64,000 nucleotides of DNA, taken from Rhizobiales bacterium UBA1912 (lineage in GTDB: Bacteria > Pseudomonadota > Alphaproteobacteria > Rhizobiales > Devosiaceae). Position numbers and translations under genes: made by a program. The stretch lies in contig DDGC01000028.1 in the NCBI GenBank assembly GCA_002337455.1, positions 1 to 64,000 on the forward strand, given 5' to 3'. This document shows, piece after piece, positions 1 through 8,140 of this stretch; position 1 is the first letter of the stretch; each line of letters begins with the position of its first letter. A model generated the notes under the pieces. That model was not told the DNA's origin. It did not search any database and saw only the letters and a program-made list of their open reading frames with translations.

Positions 1-674
1 GCAATGTCGAGCTCGACAATGACGTGGAGAGCGCAAGCCGTCGCTTTGGTGACAACGGGCAGGCCGCGATCTACCTTCTGGAGGGCGAGAACGTTTTGGC
101 GGTGTTCGCGATCGCCGATCAGGTGCGCCCGGAGTCCAAGGAGGCCGTAGCCAAGCTGCAGTCGATGGGCATCGAGGTCGTTATCCTGACGGGGGACTCC
201 GAGGCCGTGGCGCGATCGGTGGGTCGTGAACTCGGGATCAACACAGTCTTTTCCGGCGTGCTGCCCGATCAGAAGTCCGACAAGATCAAAGAGCTGCAGG
301 CCCAGAGCAAGCGCGTTGCCATGGTGGGCGATGGCGTCAACGACGCGCCCGCTCTCGTCACCGCCGATGTCGGAGTGGCCGTAGGTGCGGGAACCGATGT
401 GGCTGTCGAAGCCGGTGATGTGGTGCTGGTGCGATCCGATCCCCGAGACATTGCCCGCATCGTAACTCTAAGCCGCGCGACCTACCGCAAGATGATCCAG
501 AACCTCTGGTGGGCCGCCGGCTACAACATCGCTGCGATCCCGCTCGCCGCAGGCGTGCTCTATTGGGCCGGCATCGTCCTGGCGCCTGCGGTGGGCGCGG
601 TGCTGATGTCGGCCAGCACAGTGATCGTCGCCATCAACGCACAGCTGCTGCGGCGTCTCGACATGGAGAGATGA
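1..674 (+). CDS. copB: CopB-type copper P-type ATPase, C-terminal part (5' end outside window)
   Basis: Only the last 223 residues are in the window, read in frame from base 3; no true start is present. The part seen is the end of the phosphorylation domain and the last membrane segments of a P1B-type ATPase: a TGD motif, then the hinge motif GDGVNDAP, then two hydrophobic helices. The last helix carries [11 protein letters not shown], and the preceding one NLWWAAGYN. This MSxST form is typical of CopB (P1B-3), whereas CopA and ZntA proteins have other residues there. It would pump copper or silver out of the cytoplasm using ATP. The Cys-rich storage protein and DUF305 gene that follow on the other strand fit a copper-resistance locus. 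Family certain, exact metal inferred. Confidence 0.85.
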   Translation, partial: NVELDNDVESASRRFGDNGQAAIYLLEGENVLAVFAIADQVRPESKEAVAKLQSMGIEVVILTGDSEAVARSVGRELGINTVFSGVLPDQKSDKIKELQAQSKRVAMVGDGVNDAPALVTADVGVAVGAGTDVAVEAGDVVLVRSDPRDIARIVTLSRATYRKMIQNLWWAAGYNIAAIPLAAGVLYWAGIVLAPAVGAVLMSASTVIVAINAQLLRRLDMER

Positions 675-1048
675 GCATGATTGTTTTGCTTATGGCCCCC
701 GAGGAAGCGGAGTTCTTCGCGGGCCGCTTGGGCATAGGCGAGCAATATCGGTCGTCGCCAGTGAGGCCGGGCTTTGTGACGCCGTCAAGACCGGCGCTGT
801 TCGGCTGATATCGTTCTGCCAAGGACTGATCGTGCCGCCCGCAATCCTCTCAGTACTGAAAGACAGTACTTCAAATTCCGTCCATGCGGCCCGCCGCTTC
901 GGTTCTGTCGTCCGCAGATGACGTAGAGGCCCTGGCTTATCGGGCGTTGCTCGATCTGGTCACTGAACTAGCGCCAACGCTCGTCGACGTCCGTGCCACG
1001 TTTCCACGCTCAAGTGAGGTGTGGCTGCCTAACCGCACACCCACTTGA
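671..1048 (+). pseudogene. Decayed formyltransferase-like (Fmt-type fold) gene
   Basis: No single frame is open, but pieces in three frames read like one formyltransferase-fold protein. From 671 the frame gives [20 protein letters not shown]. After a shift near 750 a second frame gives AVRLISFCQGLIVPPAILSV. Near 870 a third frame gives YFKFRPCGPP, resembling the family motif YNFHPGPP. From about 919 the C-terminal piece runs DDVEALAYRALLDLV to WLPNRTPT and stops at 1048. The middle of the family (catalytic core and following strands) is missing, so at least two frameshifts and a deletion have occurred. The start overlaps the end of the copB gene by four bases. The intact relative would be a small stand-alone enzyme of unknown substrate. 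Confidence 0.55.
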
Positions 1049-1070
1049 GTTGCCAAGAAGTCCGCTCGTC

Positions 1071-1472
1071 TTAGTGCACCTGGGACAGCGCGTCTTTACA
1101 GGCGGATTCACAGGAGCGGCACGAATCCGCACAGATGCGGCAGTGCTCGTGCTGATCGGCATGGCGACCACATTCTTCAGCACAGACACGACAGGCCTCG
1201 GCACAGGCTTGAATGGTCGCGCGCAGGACCTCAACATTGGCGCCGGTGCGACGTGAACTCATGGCGCCGGTTGCGATGCAGATGTCGGCGCAATCGAGGT
1301 TTAGCCGAATGCACTGGCGAAGATCGGCTACCATGTCCTCAGCGAGGCAAGCGTCCGCGCACGATGTGCAGGTCTGGGCGCATGCGTAACATTCTTCGAT
1401 GCACTTGAGCAGAGCGTCTGCAGTATCGCCCTGAACGTCTGGGTGAGTGCTGATCATTTCTCGAACGTGCAT
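1071..1472 (-). CDS. Cys-rich four-helix-bundle copper storage protein (Csp3-like, DUF326)
   Basis: This 133-residue protein has no signal peptide and more than a dozen cysteines, mostly in CxxC or CxxxC spacing on predicted helices (for example [19 protein letters not shown] and [18 protein letters not shown]). That is the pattern of Csp proteins, in which a four-helix tube lined with Cys binds many Cu(I) ions. Lack of an export signal suggests the cytosolic Csp3 type. It lies 138 bp downstream of the DUF305 gene on the same strand, and next to a CopB ATPase, so storage and export of copper are encoded together. The start ATG at 1472 has an AAGGAG-like site upstream. Confidence 0.9.
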   Translation of the reverse strand: MHVREMISTHPDVQGDTADALLKCIEECYACAQTCTSCADACLAEDMVADLRQCIRLNLDCADICIATGAMSSRRTGANVEVLRATIQACAEACRVCAEECGRHADQHEHCRICADSCRSCESACKDALSQVH

Positions 1473-1610
1473 TTTGTTCTCCTTTCAAAGAGTTTCGACG
1501 GAAAGAGAAACGCGGCGGCGCCAAGAATGCAGGCAACCGCCAGCATGGGGCAAACGGACAGACCGGAGGATCGATCCTCACGAAAACATAGTTCACCCTG
1601 AAGGTGAGTC

Positions 1611-2509
1611 CTATGATGCGCACCGATAGTATCCGCCGTAGCCGACGCGCAGTTCGTTGCCGATCTCGAAAATCATGGTGGCCTCTCGCTGGTCGGCGTC
1701 GGGACCCTGGGCCTGCTGCTCGGAGGTCAGGGTGATCCCGACGTCACCCGCCTCATAGGTGAGCATCTCCTCGGAACTGCTGGCAAGGGCCATACGGATC
1801 AAAGCTCCGTTGACCTTGAGCAAGCCTGCTTCCTCGCCATCGGCGTCCGGATCGAGGGCGAAAACGGGGTCGCCCTCGCTGGTGTACCTGAACACACAGC
1901 GACGAGTCCCTGCCAGTCCCTCTTTGATCTGGACGTCGTCGAGCGTCGCCGGATCCAGACCGGCAACCTCCGCACCCTCCAGGGCGGCCTCTGCCGTCAT
2001 GAATTCTGCAGGTTCGTCTCCGAGCGCGGGATCGATGGCATCGTCGGGCGCACCACCATCGTCGCGATCCGCAAGGTCGCCGATGAGAAACTTCATCTCG
2101 GAAATTTCCCGTTCCTGGGCTTCAATGATCTCGTCGGCCAGCTTGCGCACGCGCGGATCGGAAATCTGGGCGCGCGTGGAGGTCATGATTGCGATCGAGT
2201 GGTGCGGGATCATCGCTTGCATATATTCGCTGTCATTGACGCTGACCTGGCTGCGCACCGCCACAGTGCCCCGGCAAAGACAGCGATCGCACCCGCGAAT
2301 ATGGCGATATTGACCTTGGTGTTTTTATACATCGACAGCATGTAGGCGAGCATGATGACCGCCATGGTGGCGCCCATGACCAGCGCCATCCACGCGCGGG
2401 TCTCACTCCAGAAAACATGTTCGAATGCATAGGTGTTGAGATACATCAGGCCGAACATAACCAGCGTCGAGGTGGCGATCATGGCGGCGAAACGCCAATA
2501 CATTTTCAT
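1611..2509 (-). pseudogene. DUF305-domain membrane protein, broken by a single-base frameshift
   Basis: Two overlapping reading frames make one protein. The first (from ATG at 2509) gives three hydrophobic helices over about 75 residues and then runs off frame after FAGALW. The second (open from 2264) begins [20 protein letters not shown], the normal continuation, and runs through a DUF305 helix region with the conserved MIPHHSIAI motif into a C-terminal domain of about 130 residues. Losing one base near 2258-2264 explains the break. DUF305 proteins are frequent in copper and silver loci, and the paired His may bind metal. It overlaps the upstream 2506-2910 gene by four bases, so the three minus-strand genes were probably one operon. 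It could be a sequencing error rather than true decay. Confidence 0.75.
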
Positions 2510-2910
2510 GAAACTTCTCCGATCGAAACGAATAGGAATGGATTGCTTGTCCAGGGTCGGGTCCCGTTCATTTTGGGCGGAGGCGTGTCAGTGGCAGGCT
2601 CGGCAACCGGTCGCCCTATGACAATCTCATGTTCTCCCGTGAGCCCATTGGCCTCGGTATCGAACTGCACGTGACCAAGCATAACAGCCTGCGTGGCGCA
2701 GTGAAGATCAAAGATATGGACGGATGTTCTGTGGTGTGCCCCGGCCGTCTCAGTCGATAGTGCGATTTGGGTGTGCTGGTCCGGGCTTGGTGCGCTGGAG
2801 ATCGGGACTGCATGTGCGCTTTGGCATGCTGCACCGACCGTGACGATTACGGCCATGATCAGCACCACGACGGCTCGGTACACATGGCTGCGACAGAGTA
2901 CGAGACTCAT
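2506..2910 (-). CDS. Small membrane-anchored or exported protein of unknown function
   Basis: A 134-residue protein with an N-terminal hydrophobic stretch (residues about 12-30, AVVVLIMAVIVTVGAACQSA) that looks like a signal peptide or anchor; the Ala-Ala-Cys could be a poor lipobox. The rest is short, with scattered His residues (HHRTSVHIFDLHC), which could bind metal, but no known fold is visible. It is the first gene of the minus-strand copper-type operon and overlaps the start of the DUF305 gene by four bases, implying translational coupling. Role in metal resistance is inferred from position only. Confidence 0.6.
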   Translation of the reverse strand: MSLVLCRSHVYRAVVVLIMAVIVTVGAACQSAHAVPISSAPSPDQHTQIALSTETAGAHHRTSVHIFDLHCATQAVMLGHVQFDTEANGLTGEHEIVIGRPVAEPATDTPPPKMNGTRPWTSNPFLFVSIGEVS

Positions 2911-3605
2911 TATAGTGTACTCATCATCCAGAGTGCTATGGCGACCTTCATCACGCTCCGATCATTGAATGCGTCAGGCTGCTCCCGCTCACTAACCAGC
3001 AGCCTTCAGCCTCATAGCCTTCGGATTGCACCAAAATGTCTGGACCTGAGGCCGAACGGGCAGATGTGGTCATCCATTACCATCCGAGAGAAAACAGCCT
3101 TCTCTTAAGGTCATCGCCATACCTCTGTCCTAGGGTAAACGAGCGGAGGGCAGCTTGGTTCACGGTAGGGCTAAGGGAAACTGGCTGCTCCCCATAATGC
3201 AAGAAGGCTGCCGTGTGCGCGACGCCGACCACTTGGCGCTGCGGCTTTATCCGGGAAAGTAGCTCTCGATCACACAACATGTATGGGGCGATCTGGAAGG
3301 GGAGCTCTACTGGCTTTGTTGCCGAATCCGGACAGGAAGCAAATGGCCCTATCAAGCCGAAATCCGGATGCCTCGAATGGCAAGTTTCGAGCGGCGACGG
3401 CAGCAGTTCGAGCGGCCGCAATGGGGTCGGATGCCGAACGGCAGGTCTCCAAGTATTATTGCCAGAACCGGTCAGTCCGGTATCGGCCCCAATTCTGCCA
3501 GTCAGCAAAGCCCCCATTCCGGCCGTACCAGCATCCCCGACGATGCCCCAAAAGCCGCCATCGATCGTGTTGATCAACCAGCGAGTTTCTGGGCCGACCC
3601 GCCCA
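2911..3605. other. Gene-free stretch between copper locus and CBASS
   Basis: About 700 bp with no convincing gene. Overlapping open frames on both strands show no recognisable motifs and no good ribosome-binding site. One copy of a dispersed 58-bp repeat lies inside it (3432-3490). It separates two unrelated modules and is probably a recombination scar. Confidence 0.5.
3432..3490 (+). repeat. Dispersed ~58-bp repeat, copy A
   Basis: This is the most diverged of three similar sequences in the window (others at 16985 and 28704). The shared skeleton is CGAA, then a GTCAG/GGCAG block, TCC, then AGAACCGG or AGACCGG, and a GGCC end. It lies in non-coding DNA at a module boundary. Confidence 0.4.
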
Positions 3606-4331
3606 CTACTCCGTCAGCCACTTGGCATATGCGTCCACATCGATCATCGGCACCGTTCCGCTGAACTGCAGCCTCGATATCAGCTTGAATAGGAAAGCCG
3701 TCGCAGCCTTAGTCTCTCCCTCGAATACGTATTCGCCCGTGCCCTTCTCGAAGTAGAAATGGCCGTGGGAGGCCACGCATCCGATATCCAGACGACCTTC
3801 CTGCACATCGGTTTCGAGAGCATCCCGGAATGCCGTTCCGAACGCCGGTGCCCACTCGCTCTCGAACGTGAGCAATCCGCCGAGGACCGGGATCGGAGGC
3901 TTTGGAGGATAGACACCACCAGCATGAGGAATGGGCAATGAAGTGTGCTGCAGGCGACGGACGCTGGCGACTTTCTCTTGGGCGTATTGTACCATCGCCC
4001 TGTCGGCCGATTGCTTAGCCTCGAATACCGCATAGACGCTTTCGACAGGCACGATAAGAGTATCCTCGTAGTTGAAGATGAACGGCGAGTATTGACGATC
4101 GAACACCACCACGTCGATCTGCTGGCTGAATTTGCCGTAGCTGTCCACGACAAACGCCTTGTCCGCCTGGTACCGTTGAGGCAGGTATGTCTGCAGTAGG
4201 CTTATCCACACGCCTTCGCTCGCATCGCCCTTCGAGCCGGGATGTTGGATGCTTTCGCGGACCGATCGCAAGCGGTGCTGAATATCATTGTGCAAGGTGG
4301 ACAACAGTTTGGGCAGTGAGAAATCGGACAT
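3606..4331 (-). CDS. nucC: NucC, CBASS effector endonuclease
   Basis: This 241-residue protein has the same length and overall sequence pattern as NucC, the cyclic-triadenylate-activated DNA endonuclease of type III CBASS. The catalytic set of the restriction-like fold is in place: Asp73 in QIDVVVFD, and Glu104 and Lys106 in VFEAKQ. The segments GDASEGVW, RQYSPFIF and CVASHGHFYF are typical of the family. Known NucC proteins are homotrimers that pair into hexamers on binding cyclic oligoadenylate, then cut double-stranded DNA without sequence preference, killing the infected cell. It is the last gene of the operon, starting 10 bp after the nucleotidyltransferase stop. The activating nucleotide (probably cyclic tri-AMP) is inferred from the family. 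Confidence 0.95.
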   Translation of the reverse strand: MSDFSLPKLLSTLHNDIQHRLRSVRESIQHPGSKGDASEGVWISLLQTYLPQRYQADKAFVVDSYGKFSQQIDVVVFDRQYSPFIFNYEDTLIVPVESVYAVFEAKQSADRAMVQYAQEKVASVRRLQHTSLPIPHAGGVYPPKPPIPVLGGLLTFESEWAPAFGTAFRDALETDVQEGRLDIGCVASHGHFYFEKGTGEYVFEGETKAATAFLFKLISRLQFSGTVPMIDVDAYAKWLTE

Positions 4332-4341
4332 GATCTGTGCC

Positions 4342-5238
4342 TCAAGATAGGGGGAACTTGGGACCGAAGAGTTCGCGCCATGCTCGCAGCGCTTCTCCGT
4401 TCCGCCCTTGACGGGCGAGGTTTATGGCTAGGGTCGCCTCGCGCTCCGCGGTCTTCAGCAGCGTTTGCGCGCGCTGCTTGCGAGCGTGGTTCATGCCATC
4501 GCTGATCGCTGGACCAAGCCCGGCCGGATCCGGCCACTCGTCGAATATGCGGTCGGCCAGCGTCGCGAAGAACCCCTGCATCTCCCGATCGAAGGCGCCG
4601 CCCCAACCCCCATGGAGGCACTGCATGGCCATCACCTCGATGAGGAACGATGGCTTGATTGGCTTATCGCCGTGCTTGGGATTGTTGTTCCAGTACTTGA
4701 CCATCCGCACTAGGCCCTTCCACTCGTTGGAATAGGCCTGGTGGGCGGCGACCGCCTTGTCCGCGTGGATTTTCGGATTGGTGCCGATCCACTTGCCCAG
4801 TTCGTTGTCGGGTATCTGGAAGTCCGAGCCTTGGTCGAATGCCGGAACGATGTCTACGCTGATGACGCGGTAGTCGGTGTTGTCTTCGGAGTCTGCCTTC
4901 ACACCGAAATCGACGTTGATCGACCGGTTCTGCTTCCTGGCCCTATCGCCGTACTTCTGCACCAGCGCATCGTGGAAGTCGGTCAGGATCACCGATGGCG
5001 CTTTCGAGACGTAGTGGTTCTCCGACGCCTTCATGACGAAGAAAATGTCCACGTCCTTCAGCGGCTTGGTCTTGGTCCAGCGCGCATAGGAGCCGGTCAG
5101 GAAGCTGCGGTCGATCTTGAACTTGGTGTCGAGGTAGTCACGGACCTCCTGCTGACGGTTGGAGGCGTTCGTCGTCTCCTTCTCGTTCAGCTCGAGGCGG
5201 CTCTTGAACTTGCGGAATGCTTCGTCGAGCGTCAGCAT
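4342..5238 (-). CDS. CBASS CD-NTase (cyclic oligonucleotide synthase, CdnD/CdnC-like)
   Basis: A 298-residue nucleotidyltransferase of the cGAS/DncV-like class. The signature is complete: GSYARWT at residues 49-55, Asp62 and Asp64 in LKDVDIFFV, and a third acidic residue, Asp129, in ISVDIVPA. It would make a cyclic oligonucleotide from ATP when activated by the peptide-bound HORMA protein, and that signal switches on NucC. The C-terminal [13 protein letters not shown] is common in the CdnD/CdnC group that partners HORMA and TRIP13 proteins; I cannot assign the clade firmly. The start at 5238 is supported by AGGAG upstream and by the TAATG overlap with the HORMA stop. Confidence 0.93.
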   Translation of the reverse strand: MLTLDEAFRKFKSRLELNEKETTNASNRQQEVRDYLDTKFKIDRSFLTGSYARWTKTKPLKDVDIFFVMKASENHYVSKAPSVILTDFHDALVQKYGDRARKQNRSINVDFGVKADSEDNTDYRVISVDIVPAFDQGSDFQIPDNELGKWIGTNPKIHADKAVAAHQAYSNEWKGLVRMVKYWNNNPKHGDKPIKPSFLIEVMAMQCLHGGWGGAFDREMQGFFATLADRIFDEWPDPAGLGPAISDGMNHARKQRAQTLLKTAEREATLAINLARQGRNGEALRAWRELFGPKFPLS

Positions 5239-5741
5239 TATGCTCTCCTGAGGTATGAGGTGGAGGCGCCGAGCCCACTGTGCTCGACAGTGGTGCCTAG
5301 GCTCTGGCGCACCATTCCGGCGGTGGACCTGAATGAACAGGAGACCCAACCGGCAACATTGACCGAGCCGGGTTTCCTGATCACCAGGAAACGGTACCGC
5401 GCCCTGTTCGGCGGAATGCCCGCCTTCCTGATGGCGAACCTAAGCTGATCGGTGTCGGTCCAGAAACTGCCGTCTCCTGCGCCATTCCAGGCGTAGGACA
5501 CCTCGATGTCCCAGCGGAACACCAACGCGTCATTGGTCGGGTCAAACACTTCGAGGATGACCTTTTCGAGGTGGCCGCTCTGCAGCCAGGTCCTCATCCC
5601 GGTCTTGTAAAACTCCCAGTCGCCGACGAAGGCTGCAGGATCAAGACCGCTTTGGACGATGATGTCCTTGACGCTCTTGAGCATGTTGTCGGCCAGGTAG
5701 GTGACCGAGTGGGTGTAAGTGTTAACGCTGACAGTGCTCAT
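5238..5741 (-). CDS. cap7: CBASS HORMA-domain protein (Cap7)
   Basis: This 167-residue protein resembles the bacterial HORMA family 1: an N-terminal [20 protein letters not shown] helix, then [13 protein letters not shown] and [20 protein letters not shown]. In known systems the HORMA protein binds a target peptide by closing its safety-belt C-terminus, and the closed form binds and activates the CD-NTase; TRIP13 (Cap6) reopens it. The gene sits between the second, cap8-like gene and the CD-NTase, with ATGA and TAATG overlaps on the two sides. The start at 5741 overlaps the upstream stop by four bases, which fixes it. It is probably the phage-sensing part of the system. Confidence 0.88.
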   Translation of the reverse strand: MSTVSVNTYTHSVTYLADNMLKSVKDIIVQSGLDPAAFVGDWEFYKTGMRTWLQSGHLEKVILEVFDPTNDALVFRWDIEVSYAWNGAGDGSFWTDTDQLRFAIRKAGIPPNRARYRFLVIRKPGSVNVAGWVSCSFRSTAGMVRQSLGTTVEHSGLGASTSYLRRA

Positions 5742-6205
5742 AATCCCAAGAATCCTTTCGGATCGAACACCAGGGCGGCCTTGCTGCCGGTCTTGGGTTC
5801 GGTCACCGTTTCGTTCATGCTGCGGGCGGTGATGCGACTCCCATGCTGCTTCAGGGCGCTCTGGACCCAAGACAGGTCGCTGTCCTGGCACGGCAGAGAA
5901 ACATTCCAGTCTCCGTTGAGAGGGTCGAAGCCGAGAGCGGCTTCGTTCTCTCCGGTGCCGTCGATGGCATCCTCGTCGTAGAGGCAATAGATCCGGGTTC
6001 GCGGCCCGTCGCAGGTAGCGACTATGGCTGCTTCTTTCGGCGCCTGGTCCGCGATCACGCTGGCGGCAATGCCCTTGACCGCGAGGAGCGTGTCCCTTGC
6101 TCCGGTCGACTGCACGCGCGTCAGCAGGTCGACGATGGCGAGCCAGGTATCCATCGAGTCTCGATGCGGCGTGCTGCGGAAGGTCCGGCTTGCGACAGTG
6201 CTCAT
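5738..6205 (-). CDS. Second HORMA-associated CBASS protein (Cap8-like, poorly conserved)
   Basis: A 155-residue protein between the TRIP13 and HORMA genes, overlapping both by four bases. The position matches the second HORMA or closure-peptide protein found in some type III CBASS operons (for example the Pseudomonas CdnD type). I see no strong motif. The start MSTVASRTF resembles the HORMA gene's MSTVSVNTY, and the middle (AIVATCDGPRTRIYCLYDEDAI) reads like beta-strands. It could be a divergent HORMA, a binding partner presenting a closure motif, or a regulator. The gene order and overlaps are seen; the role is inferred. Confidence 0.6.
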   Translation of the reverse strand: MSTVASRTFRSTPHRDSMDTWLAIVDLLTRVQSTGARDTLLAVKGIAASVIADQAPKEAAIVATCDGPRTRIYCLYDEDAIDGTGENEAALGFDPLNGDWNVSLPCQDSDLSWVQSALKQHGSRITARSMNETVTEPKTGSKAALVFDPKGFLGL

Positions 6206-7098
6206 TTGCGTGCTCCCGAAGAACGATCCTGCTTGGCGGCCTTTGCCGCGGCGATGATGTCGCCAATCGCGAGCTTCTCCGGATGCATGGCGGTGTCCAA
6301 ACTGCTGGCCAGGGCATTCGCAACCATCTTTCGGATCGCGCGTCCGTCGAGGCCGACGCATTCCGCCGCCGCCTGATCGAAACCAGTGGAGTTCGCGAGC
6401 TTGGCTATGGGTCCGAAAGTGTTGCCGAGACCAGTCAGGCAATCGCGCAGGATGCGGCCGCAGGCTTCCTTGTCTGGCAACGGAATCGTCAAGACCAAGT
6501 CGCACCGAGAGGTGAACGCCGCATCGACCGCTTCGGGGAAATTGCTGGTGGCGATGAACAGAAGATTGGGGTGAGCCTCTGCCAGCGCATCGAGCTGCAC
6601 CAGTACGGCATCGGTGGCGCGATGGATGTCGATAGGATTGGCTTCGAGGCTCATCTTGGAGCGATCGGCCGCCAAGGTCTCCACCTCGTCGAGAAGGACA
6701 ATGGTGGGTCCGTTGGCCGCCGCCTCGGCGATCGACTGCGAGAACAGCTCGGATACCGCTTTCTGGGTCTTGCCCATGGCAGAGCTCGTCAGGGAGTGAG
6801 GGTCGATCTCCAGCAGCCTGAAGTCATTGCTCTTGAACGACTGGGCCGTCCTGTTGGCCAGTCCGCGTGCGAGCGAGGTCTTTCCGGTGCCCGGTGGGCC
6901 CACCAGCAGGATAACGCCGTGCAGGGGTATTACCGCCCTGTCGACAACGGGCCGGAGGGTGAAATTCAGCATCGCCTGAGCGACGAGTCGGTCCTTCACG
7001 GCCTTGTCGATGATGATCGATTCCCACAGGGCCGAGAGGCTCGGATCAGGGAGCCTCCTCGCGCGCTGGATACCCTTAGATGTCTCGAGATCTCGCAT
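6202..7098 (-). CDS. cap6: TRIP13-like AAA+ ATPase of CBASS (Cap6)
   Basis: A 298-residue AAA+ ATPase with Walker A GPPGTGKT at residues 67-74, Walker B IVLLDEVE around 133-140 and a sensor-1 segment LLFIATSNF. The TRIP13/Pch2 relationship shows in GKTQKAVSELF and the domain order. In type III CBASS, Cap6 unfolds the N-terminus of the HORMA protein, disassembling the HORMA - CD-NTase complex, and so keeps the system off in uninfected cells. It is the first gene of the five-gene operon, and its stop overlaps the next start by four bases. The promoter must lie in the 193-bp divergent gap to the XRE gene. Confidence 0.92.
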   Translation of the reverse strand: MRDLETSKGIQRARRLPDPSLSALWESIIIDKAVKDRLVAQAMLNFTLRPVVDRAVIPLHGVILLVGPPGTGKTSLARGLANRTAQSFKSNDFRLLEIDPHSLTSSAMGKTQKAVSELFSQSIAEAAANGPTIVLLDEVETLAADRSKMSLEANPIDIHRATDAVLVQLDALAEAHPNLLFIATSNFPEAVDAAFTSRCDLVLTIPLPDKEACGRILRDCLTGLGNTFGPIAKLANSTGFDQAAAECVGLDGRAIRKMVANALASSLDTAMHPEKLAIGDIIAAAKAAKQDRSSGARK

Positions 7099-7202
7099 TG
7101 CCTGGCTCCATCTGGATCCCGACGCAGACCCCTGTGGCGGCGCTATGGAATCAGGTTCGGATGCCGGCCATCAGATTCCACGATTCACCATTTGTCAACT
7201 GT

Positions 7203-7239
7203 ACGCACATTTTGTCGATTTTTGTGCGTGTCATGCACA
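7203..7239. promoter_or_regulatory. Overlapping palindromes in the CBASS divergent promoter
   Basis: ACGCACA (7203-7209) is mirrored by TGTGCGT (7223-7229), and TGTGC (7223-7227) is mirrored again by GCACA (7235-7239). These spaced inverted repeats lie between the cap6 start and the XRE gene start, where an autoregulatory repressor of both transcripts would bind. They are the likely operator of the XRE protein. Confidence 0.6.
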
Positions 7240-7291
7240 AACGCTGTGTACCTCATTGACACTCGCGGCGAACGGGGCTCTTTTAACTCGC

Positions 7292-7636
7292 ATGAACGAG
7301 ATGGATCTGTACGGACAACTTGGGCGCAAAGTGGCTGCAGCTCGGAAGAAGCTGGGCCTCACCCAAGCCGAGTTGGCATTGCGGGTCTCATTGACCCGCG
7401 CGTCCGTGGCGAACATCGAGACCGGCCGCCAGCGAGTGATGCTGCACGATGTCTTCGCGCTGGTCGAGGCATTGGGAGGCAAGTCGATCTTGGAATTCGT
7501 GCCGGAGCGGGTTCCGCAAGAAGTCGTCCAGGATGTGGCGTTCGCCGGCGACGGAGCGAGCAAGGAGGATGAACGTATCATGCTGCAGATGATTCAATTC
7601 GCGACCGCCACTCCACGGCCGCGGCGGGCCAAATGA
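7292..7636 (+). CDS. XRE-family HTH regulator of the CBASS operon (CapH-like)
   Basis: A 114-residue protein. Residues about 8-65 form a Cro/C1-type helix-turn-helix (LGRKVAAARKKLGLTQAEL, then RASVANIETGRQ). The C-terminal tail is acidic and probably disordered, a plausible protease-sensitive linker. It is divergent from the CBASS operon and overlaps the following ImmA/IrrE gene by four bases (ATGA). In several CBASS systems a repressor (CapH) is cleaved by a partner metallopeptidase (CapP) when single-stranded DNA accumulates, turning the defence genes on. The same two-gene arrangement is seen here; equivalence is inferred. ATG at 7292 was chosen; 7301 is possible. Confidence 0.8.
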   Translation: MNEMDLYGQLGRKVAAARKKLGLTQAELALRVSLTRASVANIETGRQRVMLHDVFALVEALGGKSILEFVPERVPQEVVQDVAFAGDGASKEDERIMLQMIQFATATPRPRRAK

Positions 7637-8133
7637 GCTTGGAGGGCGCGCGGGAAGCGGCGCGAGAAGTTTTGAAGGCGCACGGGGTTACATCGGCGCC
7701 AGTCCCCGTGGAGCGCATAGCGCGCAAATTGGGGGTACGGGTACAGTACGCCCCGTTGGACAACGACTTGTCCGGAATGGCCCACATCCGTGACGGTGTC
7801 GTGATCGTCGGAGTGAATTTGCTCCATGCACCGAACCGGCAGCGGTTCACCTTGGCCCACGAACTCGGGCACGTGGTGCTGCATCGAGCCATACTAGAGG
7901 ACAACGTTCATGTGGATCGCGTGCTGCTGCGCGATCGGGACTCGTCGGCGGGGCTGTACCGAGAGGAGATCGAGGCCAACGCGTTCGCCAGCGAGTTGCT
8001 GATGCCTACTGAATTCCTCGATGCAATTCTGGGCGGGCGTCAGGTGGTCCTCGACGACGATGAGGAGATCTCCACCCTAGCCAAGAAATTCCGCGTGAGC
8101 GAATCCGCCATGCGGTTCCGCTTCTTCAGGTGA
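7633..8133 (+). CDS. ImmA/IrrE-type metallopeptidase (CapP-like)
   Basis: A 166-residue zinc peptidase with the HELGH motif at residues 76-80 in RFTLAHELGHVVLH and the downstream acidic EEIEANAFASELLMP that supplies the third ligand. ImmA/IrrE-type enzymes cut a cognate HTH repressor after stress. The gene overlaps the XRE gene start-to-stop and is followed after 7 bp by an exonuclease, so the three probably form one transcript. By analogy with CapP, it would cleave the XRE protein and derepress the divergent CBASS operon. The substrate is inferred from position. Confidence 0.88.
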   Translation: MSLEGAREAAREVLKAHGVTSAPVPVERIARKLGVRVQYAPLDNDLSGMAHIRDGVVIVGVNLLHAPNRQRFTLAHELGHVVLHRAILEDNVHVDRVLLRDRDSSAGLYREEIEANAFASELLMPTEFLDAILGGRQVVLDDDEEISTLAKKFRVSESAMRFRFFR

Positions 8134-8140
8134 GATCGAT

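Noticed and set aside
3077..3577. 166-residue minus-strand open frame
   Set aside because: No family, no ribosome-binding site, proline-rich and irregular composition, overlaps repeat copy A and open frames on the other strand.
6097..7572. Long plus-strand open frame opposite cap6
   Set aside because: Antisense shadow of a high-GC gene; the AAA+ ATPase on the minus strand has all its motifs.
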